Under the pieces are notes generated by a model, which saw nothing but the letters and a program-made list of their open reading frames with translations, made no database searches and had not been told where the DNA came from. The position numbers and the translations under genes were made by a program. Below are positions 44,610 to 52,474 of a stretch of 64,000 nucleotides of DNA, piece by piece; position 1 is the first letter of the stretch, and every line of letters starts with the position of its first letter. The stretch covers positions 358,501 through 422,500 of the forward strand of contig NZ_CP022262.1 of assembly GCF_003119195.2 (NCBI RefSeq), written 5' to 3'. This DNA is from Azospirillum baldaniorum (GTDB lineage Bacteria; Pseudomonadota; Alphaproteobacteria; Azospirillales; Azospirillaceae).

Positions 44610-45887
44610 ATGAGCGCCATTACCGAAATCCACGCCCGCGAGATCCTCGACAGCCGTGGGAACCCGACCGTCGAGGTGGACGTCCTGCTCGAATCCGGCG
44701 CGTTTGGCCGCGCCGCCGTCCCGTCGGGCGCCTCGACCGGCGCGCACGAGGCGGTGGAGCTGCGCGACGGCGACAAGGGCCGCTACGGCGGCAAGGGCGT
44801 GCTGAAGGCCGTGGAGTCGGTCAACGGCGAGATCTTCGACGCCATCGCCGGCCTCGACGGCTCCAACCAGCGCGCCCTCGACCTCGCCATGATCGAGCTG
44901 GACGGCACCCCCAACAAGGGCCGCCTCGGCGCCAACGCCATCCTCGGCGTCTCGCTCGCCGTCGCCAAGGCGTCCGCGGAAGAAGCCGCGCTGCCGCTGT
45001 TCCGCTACGTCGGCGGCGCGTTTGCCAATCTGCTGCCGGTGCCGATGATGAACATCATCAACGGCGGCGCCCACGCCGACAACCCGATCGACATCCAGGA
45101 GTTCATGGTCATGCCGGTCGGCGCCGAGAGCGCCGCCGAGGCCATCCGCATGGGCTCGGAGATCTTCCAGGCGCTCAAGAAGAAGCTCAAGGACGCCGGC
45201 CACAACACCAACGTCGGCGACGAGGGCGGCTTCGCCCCCAACCTCGCCTCGACCGAGGACGCGCTGGGCTTCGTGATGAAGGCCATCGAGGCCGCCGGCT
45301 ACAAGCCGGGCGACGACGTCATGCTGGCCATCGACGCCGCCTCGACCGAGTTCTTCAAGAACGGCAAGTACGAGCTGGCCGGCGAGGGCAAGTCGCTGGC
45401 GCCGGAGCAGATGGTCTCCTACTGGGCCGATCTGGTCGGCCGCTACCCGATCATCTCGATCGAGGACGGCATGGCCGAGGACGACTGGGAAGGCTGGAAG
45501 GCGCTGACCGACGCCATCGGCAGCAAGGTGCAGCTGGTCGGCGACGACCTGTTCGTGACCAACCCGGCGCGTCTGGCCGACGGCATCCGGAAGGGCGTGG
45601 GCAACTCGATCCTGGTCAAGGTCAACCAGATCGGCACGCTGTCGGAGACGCTGGAAGCCGTGGACATGGCGCACAAGGCCGGCTACACGGCGGTGCTGTC
45701 GCACCGTTCGGGCGAGACCGAGGACAGCACCATCGCCGATCTGGCGGTCGCCACCAACTGCGGCGAGATCAAGACCGGCTCGCTGTCGCGCTCCGATCGT
45801 CTGGCCAAGTACAACCAGCTGGTCCGCATCGAAGAGATGCTCGGCGCAGCATCCCGCTTCGCCGGGCGCGGCATCCTCAGGGCGTAA
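44610..45887 (+). CDS. eno: Enolase
   Basis: A 425-residue enolase, normal length. Motifs: AREILDSRGNPTVEVDV, GASTGAHEAVELRDGD, the metal-binding Asp/Glu in LAIDAASTEF and SIEDGMAEDDW, the catalytic Lys region SILVKVNQIGTLSETLEA and SHRSGETEDSTIADLAV. It interconverts 2-phosphoglycerate and phosphoenolpyruvate. It follows pflB by 191 nt with a repeat element between, and no operator of the GntR type is seen directly in front. It ends at a strong terminator. Confidence 0.98.
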   Translation: MSAITEIHAREILDSRGNPTVEVDVLLESGAFGRAAVPSGASTGAHEAVELRDGDKGRYGGKGVLKAVESVNGEIFDAIAGLDGSNQRALDLAMIELDGTPNKGRLGANAILGVSLAVAKASAEEAALPLFRYVGGAFANLLPVPMMNIINGGAHADNPIDIQEFMVMPVGAESAAEAIRMGSEIFQALKKKLKDAGHNTNVGDEGGFAPNLASTEDALGFVMKAIEAAGYKPGDDVMLAIDAASTEFFKNGKYELAGEGKSLAPEQMVSYWADLVGRYPIISIEDGMAEDDWEGWKALTDAIGSKVQLVGDDLFVTNPARLADGIRKGVGNSILVKVNQIGTLSETLEAVDMAHKAGYTAVLSHRSGETEDSTIADLAVATNCGEIKTGSLSRSDRLAKYNQLVRIEEMLGAASRFAGRGILRA

Positions 45888-45898
45888 CGGCCCAAGAG

Positions 45899-45958
45899 AA
45901 GGCGGCTGCGGCAAAGTGTCCGGTGATGCCGGATTTGCTGCGCCGCACCGCCTTTTCC
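45899..45958 (+). terminator. Terminator of eno
   Basis: A long imperfect hairpin (AAGGCGG...CCGCCTT outer stem; GCGGCAAA/TTTGCTGC and TCCGG/CCGGA inner stems) ending in TTTT, starting 12 nt past the eno stop. The next operator follows at once. Confidence 0.8.
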
Positions 45959-45959
45959 G

Positions 45960-45971
45960 CTAATATATCAG
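45960..45971. promoter_or_regulatory. GntR-type operator upstream of pta-ackA (site 5)
   Basis: CTAATATATCAG, identical to the gap site core. It lies 127 nt before the pta start, right after the eno terminator. A -10 TAATAT fits within it, but the -35 at proper spacing is poor. Confidence 0.78.
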
Positions 45972-46098
45972 TACACAAAAAGACGCTCACAGAAGAAGAC
46001 GGCAAGACGCGCTTCTCCTTTCAGCAAGGCGCGCGCCGGGAGGGATCGGCTGAAACGGGCAGCATCATGCCTATTTCTCTTATCCGGAGTGTTCTGCA

Positions 46099-47586
46099 AT
46101 GACTGCCAATGGTGAAACCAGCGGCGACCTCCCCGCGGCCCCTGTTGACGCGGCCCCGATCGAGAACGTCACCTTCGACGAGATCGTGGTCGGGCAGTCC
46201 GCCAGCATCGCGCGGCAACTGACCGTGATGGACGTCGAGCTGTTCGCCACCGTCTCCGGCAACATCGATCCGGTTCATCTGGACGCGAAATTCGCCGCCG
46301 ACAGCCGCTTTCAAAAGGTGATCGGGCATGGCATGTGGTCCGGCGCGCTGATTTCCGGCGTTCTGGGGACCCGGCTGCCCGGTGCCGGCACTGTCTACGC
46401 CGGCCAGGACCTGCGCTTCCGTCGCCCGGTCGGGCTGGGCGACGTCATCACCGCCACCGTCACCGTGCGCGAGAAGCGGACCGACACGAACATCGTCGTC
46501 TTCGACTGCCTGTGCACCAACCAGGACGGCGAGGTCGTGGTGACCGGCACCGCGGAGGTGGTGGCGCCGACCCGCAAGGTCCGCCGCGCCGCCCACGCGC
46601 TGCCGCAGATCCAGATGATCCGCCATGACAAGCACGACGCGCTGCTGCGCAAGTGCGACGGGCTGGAGCCGGTTGCCACGGCGGTCGCCCATCCCTGCGA
46701 CGAAAGTTCGCTGAAGGGCGCGGTGGAGGCGGCGGAAGCCGGCCTGATCGACCCCATCCTGATCGGCCCGGCGGCGAAGATCCGCGCGCTGGCCGCCGCC
46801 CACGGGCTGGACATCGCCCGCTACCGTCTGGTCGACGTCGAGCACAGCCACGCCGCCGCCGCAGCGGCCGTCGCGCTGGCCCGCACCGGCGAGGCCGAGG
46901 CGGTGATGAAGGGCAGCCTGCACACCGACGAGCTGATGGCCGAGGTCGTCCGCAAGGAGACCGGCCTGCGCACCAGCCGCCGCATCAGCCACGTCTTCGT
47001 GATGAACGTGCCGACCTACCCGCGGGCGCTTCTGATCACCGACGCGGCGATCAACATCTACCCGACGCTGGAGGACAAGGTCCACATCGTCCAGAACGCC
47101 ATCGATCTCGCCAAGGTGCTGGGCGTCGAGACGCCGCGCGTCGCCATCCTGTCGGCGGTGGAAACGCTCAACCCGAAGATCGCCACCACGCTGGAAGCCG
47201 CCGCGCTGTGCAAAATGGCCGACCGCGGTCAGATCACCGGCGGCATCCTCGACGGCCCGCTGGCCTTCGACAACGCCATCAGCGCCGAGGCCGCGCGCAT
47301 CAAGGGAATCAAATCCCCCGTCTCCGGACAGGCCGACATCCTGCTCGTCCCCGACTTGGAAGCCGGCAACATGCTGGCCAAGCAGCTCTCCTTCCTCGCC
47401 AACGCCGACGCGGCGGGCATCGTTCTCGGCGCGCGGGTCCCGGTCATCCTGACCAGCCGCGCCGACAACGTCCGCACCCGCCTCGCCTCCTGCGCCGTGG
47501 CGGCGCTGGTGGCCGCCGCGCGCCGTCCCGCCCTCGCGCTCAACGCCGTTGCCGCTCCCCTGGCTGCCCCCCTGGCTGCGGAGTGA
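46099..47586 (+). CDS. pta: Phosphate acetyltransferase with N-terminal MaoC-like hydratase domain
   Basis: A 495-residue two-domain protein. Residues about 20-155 form a hot-dog (R-specific enoyl-CoA hydratase) domain with the Asp/His motif in GNIDPVHLDAKFAADS and VIGHGMWSGALIS. Residues about 190-480 are a phosphate acetyl/butyryltransferase (AVMKGSLHTDELMAEVVRKE, GGILDGPLAFDNAISAEAAR, ADILLVPDLEAGNMLAKQLS). It makes acetyl phosphate from acetyl-CoA for AckA. The fusion is a known arrangement, but the role of the hydratase part is unclear. It starts an operon with ackA (10-nt gap). Confidence 0.9.
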   Translation: MTANGETSGDLPAAPVDAAPIENVTFDEIVVGQSASIARQLTVMDVELFATVSGNIDPVHLDAKFAADSRFQKVIGHGMWSGALISGVLGTRLPGAGTVYAGQDLRFRRPVGLGDVITATVTVREKRTDTNIVVFDCLCTNQDGEVVVTGTAEVVAPTRKVRRAAHALPQIQMIRHDKHDALLRKCDGLEPVATAVAHPCDESSLKGAVEAAEAGLIDPILIGPAAKIRALAAAHGLDIARYRLVDVEHSHAAAAAAVALARTGEAEAVMKGSLHTDELMAEVVRKETGLRTSRRISHVFVMNVPTYPRALLITDAAINIYPTLEDKVHIVQNAIDLAKVLGVETPRVAILSAVETLNPKIATTLEAAALCKMADRGQITGGILDGPLAFDNAISAEAARIKGIKSPVSGQADILLVPDLEAGNMLAKQLSFLANADAAGIVLGARVPVILTSRADNVRTRLASCAVAALVAAARRPALALNAVAAPLAAPLAAE

Positions 47587-47596
47587 GGATCACACC

Positions 47597-48814
47597 ATGT
47601 CGCACCGTGACGCCTGTCTCGTCATCAACGCGGGCTCCTCCAGCCTGAAATTCTCCATCTTCTGCGGCGCCGGAAGGCACGATCTGGAGGCCGTCCTGAC
47701 CGGCCAGATCTCCGGCATCGGCACCGCCCCGCGCTTCGAGGCCAAGGACGCCGCCCGCCGCGTCCTGGCCGACGGCATCCTGGACGAGGTCGGCCCCGGC
47801 GACCGCGCCGGGCTGCTCGGCTTCCTGCTGACCTGGATGCGGCACGAGCTGCGCGACGTGCGGCTGGTCGCCGCCGGCCACCGGGTCGTGCATGGCGGCA
47901 CCCGCTTCGACGCGCCGGTCCGGCTGACCCCGGCGGTGCTGGCGGAGCTGGAGGCCCTGGTGCCGCTGGCCCCGCTGCACCAGCCGCACAACATCGCGGC
48001 GATGACCGCGCTGGCCGAGGTCTACCCGGAGCTGCCGCAGGTCGCCTGCTTCGACACCGCCTTCCACAGCACGCGGCCCTGGCAGGCCCAGATGTTCGCC
48101 CTGCCGCGCGAGCTGACCGACGAGGGCGTGCGCCGCTACGGCTTCCACGGCCTGTCCTACGAGTACATCGCCCAGCGCCTGCCGCAGATCGCGCCGGAGC
48201 TGGCCGAGGCCCGCGTCGTCGTCTGCCATCTCGGCAGCGGGTCCAGCCTGTGCGGCATGCGCGCGGGCCGCAGCGTCGACACCACCATGGGCTTCACCGC
48301 GCTGGACGGCCTGCCGATGGGCACGCGGCCCGGCGTCCTCGATCCCGGCGTGCTGATCTATCTGATGCGCGAGAAGGGCATGGGACCCGACGAGCTGGAG
48401 CGGCTGCTCTACCACAAGTCCGGCTTGCTCGGAGTCTCCGGCGTCTCCAACGACATGCGCGCTCTGCTGGACAGCGAGAACCCGCAGGCGGCGGAGGCGG
48501 TGGAGCTGTTCTGCTTCCAGGTCGCCAAGCAGGCGGCGGGGCTGGCGGCCTCCATGGGCGGGCTGGACGCGGTGGTCTTCACCGCCGGCGTCGGCGAGAA
48601 CTCCGCCCCGGTGCGGGCGCGGGTGGCGGAGAAGCTGGGCTGGCTCGGCGTCCATATCGACGGGGCGGCGAACCGCGCCCGGGCGACGCGCATCTCGGCC
48701 GCCGACAGCCGCGTCCCGGTCTTCGTCATCCCCACCGACGAGGAGCGGATGATCGCCAGCCACACGCTGGGCATCCTGGCGCACAGCGCAGTACTGTCGC
48801 CCCTGGCGGCCTGA
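47597..48814 (+). CDS. ackA: Acetate kinase
   Basis: A 405-residue acetokinase. N-terminal LVINAGSSSLKFSIF, central GHRVVHGGTRFDAPV, YGFHGLSYEYIAQRLP, and VCHLGSGSSLCGMRAGRSVD; C-terminal VVFTAGVGENSAPVRARVAE. It converts acetyl phosphate and ADP to acetate and ATP, giving the energy yield of the formate-lyase route. ATG 47597 was chosen at the family start. It is in an operon with pta and converges with the alpha/beta hydrolase gene. Confidence 0.97.
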   Translation: MSHRDACLVINAGSSSLKFSIFCGAGRHDLEAVLTGQISGIGTAPRFEAKDAARRVLADGILDEVGPGDRAGLLGFLLTWMRHELRDVRLVAAGHRVVHGGTRFDAPVRLTPAVLAELEALVPLAPLHQPHNIAAMTALAEVYPELPQVACFDTAFHSTRPWQAQMFALPRELTDEGVRRYGFHGLSYEYIAQRLPQIAPELAEARVVVCHLGSGSSLCGMRAGRSVDTTMGFTALDGLPMGTRPGVLDPGVLIYLMREKGMGPDELERLLYHKSGLLGVSGVSNDMRALLDSENPQAAEAVELFCFQVAKQAAGLAASMGGLDAVVFTAGVGENSAPVRARVAEKLGWLGVHIDGAANRARATRISAADSRVPVFVIPTDEERMIASHTLGILAHSAVLSPLAA

Positions 48815-48823
48815 GCGGACGCC

Positions 48824-49615
48824 TCAAAGTCCGTCCAGAAAGCTCCGGATCGCGTCGAGGACGAGCGCTTCCTGTTCGCGGTGCGGCACATGGCCGGTGT
48901 CGGGGAGCAGCCTCGCGGCTCCCCGCCCGGCCACAATGCGTTCGGGGTGGGCGGCGGAGCCGTACTCGTCGCGGTCGCCGTGCAGGGCCAGAACCGGGCA
49001 GCGCACCGCCGCCAGGGCACGGTCCAGGGTCCAGTCGGCGAAAGCGGGCGACAGCCACGTCTCCGTCCAGGCGTCCAGGACCCAGCGCGCCTTGTCGCCG
49101 TGATACCGCGCCAGACGCGCGACGTTGGCGGGGTCCTGGAAGTCGCGCTTGGCGTTGCGGATGCCGGCGAGGGTTCTCTCTTCCACGAAGGCTTGTGCGG
49201 CGATGGTCACGAGGGCGCGGCAGCGCTCGGGAAAACGCGCCGCCGTCTCGACGGCCATGCCGCCCCCGACACTGTGGCCACAGGCGACGAACTCCGTCAC
49301 GCCGAGCTGGTCGCACAGCGGCGGGATGCTGTCTCGCGCCTCCGTGGCGACGAAATCCAGGGCGAGCTGCCCCGGATGGGCGTCCGAACGCCCGAAGCCG
49401 AGCCGGTCGTAAGCGATGACGCGGCGGTTCGTCTCGGCCGCCAGCCGCTGCGGGAAGCCGCGCCACAAATCCACGCTGCCGAGGGAGTCGTGGAAGAGGA
49501 TGATCGGCACGGCGCCGGCGGCTTCCGGAGTCCAGCTCTTCGCGTAGAGGGCTCCCTTCGTGGTCCGGATCGACCATTCCGTTTCGGTCACGGGGGCTTC
49601 GTTTGGCGTCGGCAT
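48824..49615 (-). CDS. Alpha/beta hydrolase
   Basis: A 263-residue cytoplasmic hydrolase. Oxyanion region ILFHDSLGSVDLWRGFP, nucleophile Ser in GHSVGGGMA, acid Asp in LHGDRDEYG, and His in PDTGHVPHREQEA. Substrate unknown; similar enzymes are esterases or lactonases. ATG 49615 was taken as the start, and an in-frame upstream extension has no similarity. It converges with ackA (9-nt gap). Confidence 0.85.
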   Translation of the reverse strand: MPTPNEAPVTETEWSIRTTKGALYAKSWTPEAAGAVPIILFHDSLGSVDLWRGFPQRLAAETNRRVIAYDRLGFGRSDAHPGQLALDFVATEARDSIPPLCDQLGVTEFVACGHSVGGGMAVETAARFPERCRALVTIAAQAFVEERTLAGIRNAKRDFQDPANVARLARYHGDKARWVLDAWTETWLSPAFADWTLDRALAAVRCPVLALHGDRDEYGSAAHPERIVAGRGAARLLPDTGHVPHREQEALVLDAIRSFLDGL

Positions 49616-49698
49616 GGCGGGTGGCGTTGCGGTCCTGGGGACTTCCGTTATGCCGTGAAGCGCCGAGGAACGCCCGTGGAAACGTATTGAAGGCGCTT

Positions 49699-49803
49699 TT
49701 GCCCCCACCCTGACCCTCCCCCGCTGCGCAGGGGAGGGGACTGCCGCCGCCTCGCAGGAAGCTCCCTGCCCTGCGACAGCGGGGGAGGGCCGGGGTGGGG
49801 CAA
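49699..49803. repeat. MITE/REP-like GC-rich element, type B copy 4
   Basis: TTGCCCCCACCCT start and CCGGGGTGGGGCAA end; central spacer close to that of copy 5 at 54156 (shared CTGCCGCCGC). It lies upstream of the hydrolase gene, beyond the end of kduD. Confidence 0.85.
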
Positions 49804-49826
49804 GGCTCACCGCGAACCGCCACACG

Positions 49827-49855
49827 AAAAACCGGGCGCCATCGCTGGCGCCCGG
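49827..49855 (-). terminator. Terminator of the kduI-kduD transcript
   Basis: Stem CCGGGCGCCA/TGGCGCCCGG (49832-49855). On the minus strand it is followed by T5 (AAAAA at 49827-49831). It lies 29 nt past the kduD stop. Confidence 0.9.
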
Positions 49856-49884
49856 CTTCATCACCGAAACAGGTTCACCCCGCC

Positions 49885-50649
49885 TCAGCGGGCGAGCCAG
49901 CCCCCGTCCACCGGCAGAACCGTGCCGTGGATGTAGTCCGACGCGTCGGAGGCCAGGAACACCGCCGGGCCGCCCATGTCGGAGGGAACGCTCCAGCGAC
50001 CCGCCGGAATGCGGCCCAGGATCTCCGCGCTGCGCTGCTCGTCGGCGCGGATCGCCGCCGTGTTGTTGGTGGCGACGTAGCCCGGCGCGATGGCGTTCAC
50101 GTTGATGCCCTTGCCCGCCCATTCGTTGGCGAGCAGCCGGGTGATGCCGGCCACGCCACTCTTGGAGGCGGTGTAGGAGGGCACGCGGATGCCGCCCTGG
50201 AAGGACAGCATGGACGCGATGTTGATGATCTTGCCCTTGCGGCCCTGGCCGATGGCGTAGCGGCCGAAGGCTTGGCAGAGGAAGAACACCGTCTTGATGT
50301 TGATGTTCATCACGAGGTCCCAGTCGGCCTCGGTGAAGTCAACGGCGTCGGCGCGGCGGATCAGACCGGCGTTGTTCACCAGGATGTCCAGCCCGCCGAA
50401 GGTGCCCACCACCTCCTCCACCAGACCCTGCACCGGGGCGATGCTGGTCAGGTCGGCGGACATACCGTGGAATTTGCGGCCGGCGGCCTCCACCAGGGAC
50501 TTGGTTTCGTCCAGCGGCACCACGTCAACGGCGGCGATGTCGGCGCCGGCCTGGGCCAGCGCCACGGCGATGCCCTGGCCGATGCCGGTGTGGGCGCCGG
50601 TCACCAGGGCGACCTTGCCGGTGAGATCGAAGGGGTGTGCCTGTGCCAT
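49885..50649 (-). CDS. kduD: 2-Deoxy-D-gluconate 3-dehydrogenase KduD
   Basis: A 254-residue short-chain dehydrogenase. Cofactor motif TGAHTGIGQGIAVALAQAGA, NNAGLIRRADAVDF, and catalytic Ser/Tyr/Lys in NIASMLSFQGGIRVPSYTAS with YTASKSGVAG. It reduces 2,5-diketo-3-deoxygluconate to 2-keto-3-deoxygluconate (KDG) in pectin and hyaluronate breakdown. The 30-nt gap from kduI and the pairing make the assignment specific. It is the last gene of the GntR-kduI-kduD operon. Confidence 0.93.
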   Translation of the reverse strand: MAQAHPFDLTGKVALVTGAHTGIGQGIAVALAQAGADIAAVDVVPLDETKSLVEAAGRKFHGMSADLTSIAPVQGLVEEVVGTFGGLDILVNNAGLIRRADAVDFTEADWDLVMNINIKTVFFLCQAFGRYAIGQGRKGKIINIASMLSFQGGIRVPSYTASKSGVAGITRLLANEWAGKGINVNAIAPGYVATNNTAAIRADEQRSAEILGRIPAGRWSVPSDMGGPAVFLASDASDYIHGTVLPVDGGWLAR

Positions 50650-50679
50650 TGTCTTATTCCTTCTTTTGGCGTCCGGGAA

Positions 50680-51516
50680 TCAGCGCAGGTCTTCCATAGG
50701 GATGAAGTCCATGTCGGTGAAGTCCTGGTTGTCGCCGGCCATGGCCCAGATGAAGGTGTAGTTGCGCGTGCCGACGCCGGAATGGATCGACCAGCTCGGC
50801 GAGATCACCGCCTGCTCGTTGGCGACGACGACGTGGCGCGTCTCGGACGGCTCGCCCATGAAGTGGAAGACACGGGCCGGCTCCGGCAGGTCGAAGTAGA
50901 AATAGACCTCGCAGCGGCGGTCGTGCGTGTGGCACGGCATCGTGTTCCACATGTTGTTCGGCTTCAGCACGGTCATGCCGAGCACGAGCTGCGCGGTGCG
51001 GCAGACGTCCGGGTGGATCATCTGATAGATGGTGCGCTCGTTCGACTGGGCGGGATCGCCCATGTGCACGGCCTTGGCCTGCGCGATGGAGATCTTCATC
51101 GTCTCGAAGCGGGCGTGGGCCGGGGCACTGTTCAGGTAGAACTTCGCCGGGTTGGTCGGGTCCAGGCTCTCGAAACGGACGTCCAGGCTGCCCATGGTGA
51201 TGTAGAGGCAGTCCCGCGGGGCCAGCTCGAACACCGCGCCGTCCACCGTGATGCGCCCCGGGCCACCGACGTTGACGGCGCCCAGCTCGCGCCGGTCGAG
51301 GAAGTTGGCCGAGCCGATGGCCTTGGCCGATTCCAGCTTCAGCGGGCCGGACACCGGCATGGCGCCGCCGACCACGAAGCGGTCGATGTGGCTGTAAGTG
51401 AGGACGATGTCGTCCGCCTCGAAGACGGACGGGACAAGGAAATGGTCGCGCAGCTTGGTGGTGTCGTAGTTGCGGACGTCATCCTGGTGTGACGCGTGGC
51501 GGACGGTGATCTTCAT
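50680..51516 (-). CDS. kduI: 5-Keto-4-deoxyuronate isomerase KduI
   Basis: A 278-residue protein, the same length as E. coli KduI. Cupin metal ligands lie in NTMPCHTHDRRCEVYFYFDL, and PSWSIHSGVGTRNYTFIWAM is the conserved C-terminal block. It isomerises 4-deoxy-L-threo-5-hexosulose uronate, the product of pectate lyase/oligogalacturonide lyase action, to the KduD substrate. The cell must therefore take up unsaturated uronates. ATG 51516 is the family start. It lies 68 nt downstream of its regulator gene. Confidence 0.97.
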   Translation of the reverse strand: MKITVRHASHQDDVRNYDTTKLRDHFLVPSVFEADDIVLTYSHIDRFVVGGAMPVSGPLKLESAKAIGSANFLDRRELGAVNVGGPGRITVDGAVFELAPRDCLYITMGSLDVRFESLDPTNPAKFYLNSAPAHARFETMKISIAQAKAVHMGDPAQSNERTIYQMIHPDVCRTAQLVLGMTVLKPNNMWNTMPCHTHDRRCEVYFYFDLPEPARVFHFMGEPSETRHVVVANEQAVISPSWSIHSGVGTRNYTFIWAMAGDNQDFTDMDFIPMEDLR

Positions 51517-51551
51517 GGCGGTATCCTCGTGTGTGTTTTTCGGGGCCGGTG

Positions 51552-51599
51552 GGGGCCAATTCAGGGGCCAAATCAGGAGCCAGATCAGGGACCGGTGAA
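51552..51599. repeat. Four 12-bp tandem units at the GntR-kduI junction
   Basis: Degenerate repeats of GGGGCCAAATCA (51552-51563, 51564-51575, 51576-51587, 51588-51599). They straddle the stop codon of the regulator gene (51585-51587) and end in its C-terminal codons. Confidence 0.75.
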
Positions 51600-52337
51600 G
51601 AAGAACGGGTTCGCCCCCTGGGCCTGGGGGATCGAGGTCAGCAGACCGTCGAGGTGGACGGCCATGCGGTCGGCGGCCAGCGCCGGGTCGGCGTCGGCGA
51701 TGGCGTCCACGATCGCCGCGTGCTCGGCCAGCACATGGGTGAGACGCCCCGGCTCCGGCAGGGTCAGGCGGCGGTAGCGGTCCACCTGCACCTTCACCTG
51801 CTGCGCCATGCTCCACAGACCGGGATAGCCGGCGATCTCGGCGATCAGGGCGTGGAACCGCTCGTCGGCCTCGTGGAAGGCGTTGAGGTCGCCGTCCTCC
51901 ACCGTCTCCTGCTGGAGCAGCAGATTGGCGCGCAGGCCGGCGATCTGGCTGCCGGTGGCGCGCTGCGCCGCGTAGCGGACGGCGGTGCCCTCCAGCGAGG
52001 TGCGGATGACGATGGCCTCGGGCAGGGCGTTCACCGGGATGCGGGCGACGAAGGTGCCGACCTGCGGGAAGATCTCGATCAGCCCCTCGTCGGCCAGCCG
52101 CTGCAGCGCCTCGCGCACCGGGGTGCGGCTGACGCCGAAGGCTTCGGCGATGTGCTTCTCGACGATGGGCTCGCCCGGATTGCGGCGCATCTCCACGATC
52201 TCGGCGCGCAGCGACCGGTGGATCGCCGCCATGGTGGAGGCGCCCCGCGCCGGCCCGCGGGAGGGCTTTACCGCGCTCCGCTGAGTGGCGGGGCGGTCGT
52301 TGCTGGCGTCGGGCGTCGGGGTGGTCGGCATGTCCAT
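51585..52337 (-). CDS. GntR-family regulator, FCD subfamily (second paralogue, kdu-linked)
   Basis: A 250-residue regulator. HTH: HIAEAFGVSRTPVREALQRL; FCD domain with metal-ligand positions in FHEADERFHALIAEIAGY, LAEHAAIVDAI and AVHLDGLL. By eye it is about half identical to the regulator at 23378-24136, and the recognition helices differ at few positions. It starts an operon with kduI and kduD, with an operator within 60 nt of its ATG, so it is probably autoregulated. It is the best candidate for the main uronate-responsive repressor of this region. Confidence 0.93.
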   Translation of the reverse strand: MDMPTTPTPDASNDRPATQRSAVKPSRGPARGASTMAAIHRSLRAEIVEMRRNPGEPIVEKHIAEAFGVSRTPVREALQRLADEGLIEIFPQVGTFVARIPVNALPEAIVIRTSLEGTAVRYAAQRATGSQIAGLRANLLLQQETVEDGDLNAFHEADERFHALIAEIAGYPGLWSMAQQVKVQVDRYRRLTLPEPGRLTHVLAEHAAIVDAIADADPALAADRMAVHLDGLLTSIPQAQGANPFFFTGP

Positions 52338-52378
52338 GGCTGCACCTGTTGCGCCGGCTCGGCCGGTCCTAAGGGAGC

Positions 52379-52407
52379 ATATTAGTATATCAGTGCCGCG
52401 GTGCAAG
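52379..52407 (-). promoter_or_regulatory. GntR-type operator in promoter of GntR-kduI-kduD (site 6)
   Basis: Operator core TTAGTATATCAG at 52382-52393. Minus-strand promoter: -35 CTTGCA (52402-52407), 17-nt spacer, -10 TAATAT (52379-52384). Confidence 0.82.
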
Positions 52408-52474
52408 CCGGAAATCATGAGGTCCGCAATCTCCGGCTTTCGTCCGTGGTGGAGTGGGGCTCAGTCGCTCGCCG

